NCBI GenBank assembly: GCA_003520745.1
Contig: DOUE01000039.1
Coordinates: 1 to 9,685 of the forward strand
Length of the DNA stretch: 9,685 bases
Source: Erysipelotrichaceae bacterium
GTDB taxonomy: Bacteria > Bacillota_I > Bacilli_A > Erysipelotrichales > Erysipelotrichaceae
Direction of reading: 5' to 3'
In this document: positions 6,774 to 9,685 of the stretch, piece by piece
How positions within the stretch are numbered: the stretch's first letter is position 1
Layout of the letters: every line of letters begins with the position of its first letter
Position numbers and translations under genes: made by a program
The notes under the pieces: model-generated
Databases searched by the model: none
What the model was told of the DNA's origin: nothing
Seen by the model: only the letters and a program-made list of their open reading frames with translations

Positions 6774-7173
6774 ACTTTGTCTTCAGGGATGGACGTGAGG
6801 GAAGCAGAAACATCGGGACCATCGTGATGAACGACAGTCCAAATCCGACCATGGCGACGATGAAGTACCAATCGATGTAGTCCGAAGAAGAACCGGCGAT
6901 ATCGATGACGCCGCGCAGGCACATCCCCATGACCAGGATGGCGACGCTGGTATTGAATAGATTCACGAACAAGCGATGGAAGCGACGATGGGTGAGATTA
7001 CGGACATGACTCAGGATGTAATAAAGCAACGCCGCCCCCAAGGTCACCAGCCACATGCTTCCCATGTAACTCGATTTCACCCCGTGGGAGAATAATCCGT
7101 AAACGAAGTTAAACAAAGCCAAGAAGATCGTCAGCAGCAGATAGACCGCGACGGTTTTTACCGGTTTCTTCAT
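6772..7173 (-). CDS. Four-helix integral membrane protein, function unknown
   Basis: A 133-residue hydrophobic protein with four likely transmembrane helices (about 7-28, 38-57, 68-88, 103-124), a basic start (MKKPVK) and a basic end (SRPSLKTK). A striking segment, FVYGLFSHGVKSSYM (23-37), joins helices 1 and 2, and a basic loop HVRNLTHRRFHR (56-67) joins 2 and 3; the basic loop and termini suggest both ends face the cytoplasm. I do not recognise a named family with confidence. It is the third gene of the operon: its ATG comes one base after the TGA of the phosphodiester glycosidase gene, with no ribosome site of its own, so it is probably translated by ribosomes that restart after that stop. 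This ties its dose to the glycosidase and suggests work in the same membrane process, perhaps as a partner or handling lipid-linked sugars; that role is inference. Confidence 0.75.
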   Translation of the reverse strand: MKKPVKTVAVYLLLTIFLALFNFVYGLFSHGVKSSYMGSMWLVTLGAALLYYILSHVRNLTHRRFHRLFVNLFNTSVAILVMGMCLRGVIDIAGSSSDYIDWYFIVAMVGFGLSFITMVPMFLLPSRPSLKTK

Positions 7174-7174
7174 A

Positions 7175-8095
7175 TCAGTTTTTCACGATATAGATGATAT
7201 CGCTGACGCCCCTTTCCCCGAACGACGAACCATCGGTCGTCGGACGGTTGATGACTTTCCCGTTATACCACATCGTGGCGGAACCGCCGCCATCCAGATT
7301 ATAGGCCATGATGGCGCCGCGATCCTTGAAGACCTGGGCCAACTGCGGCAAGGTCATCCCGTCGCTGTTCTCGGTACGTCCGTCGACGACCACGAAGAGA
7401 TAATGAAGCGGCCCCAGTTGGGCGATCCCGACCCGCGGATTCGCCTTCGACGCGACCCAATACTGATCGGAAGTATCGACCAACTCGCCGTTCTCGATCA
7501 AGACAGGACCAAAGGAGAAACTCTGAAGGGCACCTTCGGCGACCAACGATTCGCCGCTGACTTCGCCTTCCGTGACATACTTGAAATCCCCGTTCTTATC
7601 GATGACCAAGGTACGGTTGTCGATCGGACTACGCGGCTTATCCCGATAAAGAACCCCGTTACGGATGATCAAGCCCTTATCGCGATAACCGTAGAAGTCC
7701 CCGTTGATCGCCAAAATCGCATTGTTGTTCTTGGCGATGGTGGAAGTGTACTGGGTGATGTTGCGCCCGAACGTATTCTTCGCAAAAGCGGTCTTTAAAT
7801 AAGCGACGTTGTTGAGCTGGATGTCGGCGACATAGTAGACGGTTCCGTTCTCAACGACCTTTTCGATCGTAATGCTTTTATAAAGGATCGTCTGACTCTC
7901 GCTGTAGCTTGTATCCGTGATGTCGACGATTTTCTCCCCCTCGCCCGGGTTGACATCGCAAACCGGATCGACCGGATCGACGATGACCAAGGATTTCGGA
8001 ATCAAAAAGGCGTCCAAGAGGACGTAGAGGGAAAAGGTGATCAAGACCAGTGAGACGAAATACGCCCACAAATAAGGAAAGCGTTTGGATTTCAT
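7175..8095 (-). CDS. Membrane-anchored phosphodiester glycosidase (NAGPA domain)
   Basis: A 306-residue protein of the family named after the mammalian uncovering enzyme N-acetylglucosamine-1-phosphodiester alpha-N-acetylglucosaminidase (PF09992). Residues 9-32 form one transmembrane helix after basic residues, so the catalytic part should be outside. A linker with a small repeat (VDPVDPV, from two tandem copies of a nine-base unit at 7962-7979) leads to the domain at about 85-306. Motifs: LAINGDFYG (128-136), SFGPVL, NPRVGIAQLG, VVVDGR, NLDGGGSATMWYNG (266-279) and RGVSDIIYI (295-303); the NGDFYG and LDGGGS segments carry conserved active-site residues. The family cleaves sugar-1-phosphate diesters, and bacterial members are tied to exopolysaccharide or wall-polymer metabolism; the substrate here is unknown. 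Start 8095 has AAGGAG six bases upstream, within the end of the GT2 gene. It ends in TGA one base before the next gene. Confidence 0.9.
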   Translation of the reverse strand: MKSKRFPYLWAYFVSLVLITFSLYVLLDAFLIPKSLVIVDPVDPVCDVNPGEGEKIVDITDTSYSESQTILYKSITIEKVVENGTVYYVADIQLNNVAYLKTAFAKNTFGRNITQYTSTIAKNNNAILAINGDFYGYRDKGLIIRNGVLYRDKPRSPIDNRTLVIDKNGDFKYVTEGEVSGESLVAEGALQSFSFGPVLIENGELVDTSDQYWVASKANPRVGIAQLGPLHYLFVVVDGRTENSDGMTLPQLAQVFKDRGAIMAYNLDGGGSATMWYNGKVINRPTTDGSSFGERGVSDIIYIVKN

Positions 8096-8098
8096 GTG

Positions 8099-9136
8099 TT
8101 ACTCCTTCGTAAAGATGAGGACTTTCTGGATTTGATAACTTAGGATAAACAATCCGAGGTCCACAAGAATTTTAATCATCGGGACCGGGAAAGTAAAGAC
8201 CATCGACGCACCTTTCACCAAATACGCACTCGCCGCCATTTGGAATGCGGCCAGGATGTAGTATTTGAGGGCTTGTTTCTTCCATCCGCTTTCACTCTTG
8301 AAAACGACCTTGCGGTTCATCGCGAAATTGAAATTCAACGAGACAAGGCGCGCGATGAGCGTCGCGAGCAGGATGGGTTCGGATAGCTTCGCAAAGAGAC
8401 TCAGACAAAGAGTGAAAAGACTCCAATCCAACACCGCGGAAGCGATCGAGGAGAACCCGAACGCGAAAATCTGACGATAGATCCGGATGGAATCCAACAA
8501 TGGGTTGAAATGCGAGGATGAATTATGATCAAGATACACGGTTTCGATCGTGACTTCGCGGATCTTGATGCCATACCGTTTCGAATAAAGCAACATGTTC
8601 ATTTCAAATTCATAACGCTCGCCCGGGATGGTTAAATACTTCTCCATCGCGAATTTCGAAAAGGCACGCAGACCGGTCTGGGTATCGGTGATTTTCTTCC
8701 CGATCATGAACCGGGTCACGAAACGCGTGATCTTGTTCCCCAGTTTGCTTTTCAAGGGGACGTTACTGTAGTCGAAATCACGGGATCCCAAAACCAACGA
8801 ATCGGGGGTTTCCTTCAAGGCGGCCAACACCTTCAGGATGTCCTGCGGGGTATGTTGTCCGTCCGCATCCACGGTCACGCACGCATCGACATCCGTCTTC
8901 TTCAGACAGTGTTCGATCGCGGTCTTCAACGCCCGACCTTTGCCTTGGTTGACCGCATGGGTCAATACGGTCACGCGCGGATACAAAGAAACGGCGTTGA
9001 AGATCTCAAGGCAACTTTCCTTGCTTCCATCGTCGACGACGACGATGGCGTCTTCACAGCTCTTCGACAGCGTATCGACGACGCCGATTAATTTTTCATC
9101 CGGTTGATAGGCCGGGATCAAGATCGCGATGTTCAT
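8099..9136 (-). CDS. GT2 polyprenyl-phosphate glycosyltransferase fused to GtrA domain
   Basis: A 345-residue two-domain protein. Residues 1-215 are a family-2 glycosyltransferase of the DPM1/GtrB kind: IPAYQP (7-12), VVVDDGS (32-38), VNQGKGRAL (62-70), the metal and sugar-nucleotide site VDADGQH (89-95), GSRDF (117-121) and DTQTGLRAF (151-159). Such enzymes move a hexose from a nucleotide sugar to a polyprenyl phosphate at the inner membrane face. Residues about 223-343 form a GtrA domain (four helices, starting IFAFGFSSIASAVLDW), a family linked to flipping of the lipid-linked sugar. In phage serotype-conversion systems GtrA and GtrB are separate; here one chain has both. The donor sugar is unknown. 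Start 9136 has AAGGA about 11 bases upstream and a TATAAT promoter. First gene of the operon; its final codons contain the ribosome site of the glycosidase gene, three bases away. Confidence 0.92.
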   Translation of the reverse strand: MNIAILIPAYQPDEKLIGVVDTLSKSCEDAIVVVDDGSKESCLEIFNAVSLYPRVTVLTHAVNQGKGRALKTAIEHCLKKTDVDACVTVDADGQHTPQDILKVLAALKETPDSLVLGSRDFDYSNVPLKSKLGNKITRFVTRFMIGKKITDTQTGLRAFSKFAMEKYLTIPGERYEFEMNMLLYSKRYGIKIREVTIETVYLDHNSSSHFNPLLDSIRIYRQIFAFGFSSIASAVLDWSLFTLCLSLFAKLSEPILLATLIARLVSLNFNFAMNRKVVFKSESGWKKQALKYYILAAFQMAASAYLVKGASMVFTFPVPMIKILVDLGLFILSYQIQKVLIFTKE

Positions 9137-9159
9137 TGGATTACGTTTCCTTCGTCATA

Positions 9160-9188
9160 ATTATACAGGAATACGCCAAGAATGGCAT
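9160..9188 (-). promoter_or_regulatory. Promoter of the GT2-glycosidase-membrane protein operon
   Basis: On the minus strand a perfect TATAAT (9160-9165) lies 17 bases after ATGCCA (9183-9188, four of six to TTGACA). Predicted start near 9153, leaving a short leader of about 17 bases that includes AAGGA. Confidence 0.6.
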
Positions 9189-9205
9189 AAGAAAGGTATG
9201 AAACA

Positions 9206-9233
9206 TTGTGTACAAGGATGTCGGGACTACAAT
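9206..9233 (+). promoter_or_regulatory. Candidate promoter of the lamin-tail-domain gene
   Basis: TTGTGT (9206-9211) and TACAAT (9228-9233, five of six) are 16 bases apart. A second candidate, the extended -10 TGGTAAGAT (9248-9256), is closer to the gene but would start the mRNA on its ribosome site. The choice between them is uncertain. The sites stand back to back with the promoter of the leftward operon. Confidence 0.4.
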
Positions 9234-9277
9234 GAATCGAAGGCTTGTGGTAAGATAACAAAAGGAAGTGAATGGAA

Positions 9278-9685
9278 ATGACGAAAACAAAGAAAAAGTT
9301 ACGTGCCAAAGACGGAGTCTTGTTGGGGCTGATCGCATCGATCATCGCCCTGTCTTTACTCGTGGGATCCCTGGCGCAAGATAGCGTCGCGTTGGAACCC
9401 GACGATGAAGAACTCGGACAGGGCGCGGCGGATGTGACCGGGTTGGTCATCAACGAGATCATGACCGCCAATTCCGGGGCATACGCCGACCCGAAAGGGG
9501 ATCTTTATGATTGGATCGAACTCTATAACGGAAGTTCGAAGGCAATCCCTTTATTCAATTATGGACTAAGCGATACGCTCGATAAAACGAAATGGGTGTT
9601 CCCCGAGGTTTCCATCCCTGCGAAGGGATATCTTGTCGTTTATCTCAGCGGGAAGGACATCCCGGGTCTCTATGCGAATTTCAGT
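9278..9685 (+). CDS. Membrane-anchored or secreted lamin-tail-domain (LTD) protein, partial
   Basis: An open frame of 136 codons to the right edge; the C-terminal part lies outside. Residues 1-11 are strongly basic (MTKTKKKLRAK) and 13-32 hydrophobic with no lipobox, so the protein is exported or held by a signal anchor. An acidic linker (40-52) follows. From residue 56 the sequence fits a lamin tail domain (immunoglobulin-like fold, PF00932): LVINEIMTANSG (56-67), DLYDWIELYNGSSKAIPL (75-92), YGLSDTLDKTKWVFP (95-109) and IPAKGYLVVYLSG (113-125). In Bacillota such domains often precede a CotH-kinase domain or further repeats on long surface proteins; whether that holds here cannot be seen. AGGAAG lies nine bases before the ATG; an in-frame ATG two codons earlier (9272) is nearly as likely. 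Divergent from the GT2 operon, which suggests a shared envelope role, by inference. Confidence 0.8.
   Translation, partial: MTKTKKKLRAKDGVLLGLIASIIALSLLVGSLAQDSVALEPDDEELGQGAADVTGLVINEIMTANSGAYADPKGDLYDWIELYNGSSKAIPLFNYGLSDTLDKTKWVFPEVSIPAKGYLVVYLSGKDIPGLYANFS

Noticed and set aside
7962..7979. Tandem nine-base repeat in the glycosidase gene as a possible repeat element
   Set aside because: Only two copies, within the coding frame, giving a VDPVDP linker; best seen as part of the stalk.
9133..9471. Leftward open frame of 112 codons opposite the LTD gene
   Set aside because: It overlaps the recognisable LTD coding frame and the promoter region; the product has no family resemblance.
1..9685. 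Mycoplasma genetic code (TGA as Trp), suggested by the possible Mollicute affinity
   Set aside because: The glycosidase gene ends properly in TGA, tryptophan is written TGG throughout, and known family lengths fit the standard code.

Overview
The window looks like ordinary chromosome from a low-complexity-genome member of the Bacillota, possibly near the Acholeplasma/Izemoplasma side of the Mollicutes. This placement is inferred from gene types (short ACT-type SerA, GPH sugar symporter, GT2-GtrA fusion, Gram-positive style lipoprotein), strong AGGAGG-type ribosome sites, TGn-TATAAT promoters and compact hairpin terminators. All three stop codons are used, including TGA, and tryptophan is written TGG, so the genetic code is standard rather than the Mycoplasma code. 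Base composition is fairly balanced, higher in G+C than most known Mollicutes. No mobile element, tRNA, rRNA or CRISPR array is visible.

Left part (1-1895): a leftward lipoprotein gene that runs off the left edge, a leftward 87-residue GNAT acetyltransferase with its own terminator, and a rightward tocopherol-cyclase-like gene. The last is read from an extended -10 promoter so close to its start codon that its mRNA may be leaderless. It ends at a bidirectional terminator shared with the next operon.

Middle part (1894-4316, leftward): a two-gene operon encoding a GPH-family (MelB-like) cation:sugar symporter and a membrane-anchored alpha/beta hydrolase. The ribosome site of the second gene lies on the stop codon of the first.

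Serine operon (4371-6773, rightward): serC then serA, eight bases apart, making phosphoserine from 3-phosphoglycerate. An imperfect dyad covers the serC promoter. No serB is in the window. SerA appears to lack the usual catalytic glutamate. The operon ends in a second bidirectional terminator.

Right part (6772-9685): a tightly coupled leftward operon of a GT2-GtrA fusion, a membrane-anchored phosphodiester glycosidase (NAGPA domain) and a small four-helix membrane protein of unknown function. Opposite it is a rightward gene for a membrane-anchored or secreted lamin-tail-domain protein, cut by the right edge. Together these look like a cell-envelope glycan module; its substrate and product cannot be read from sequence. 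No gene-free stretch exceeds 300 bases.
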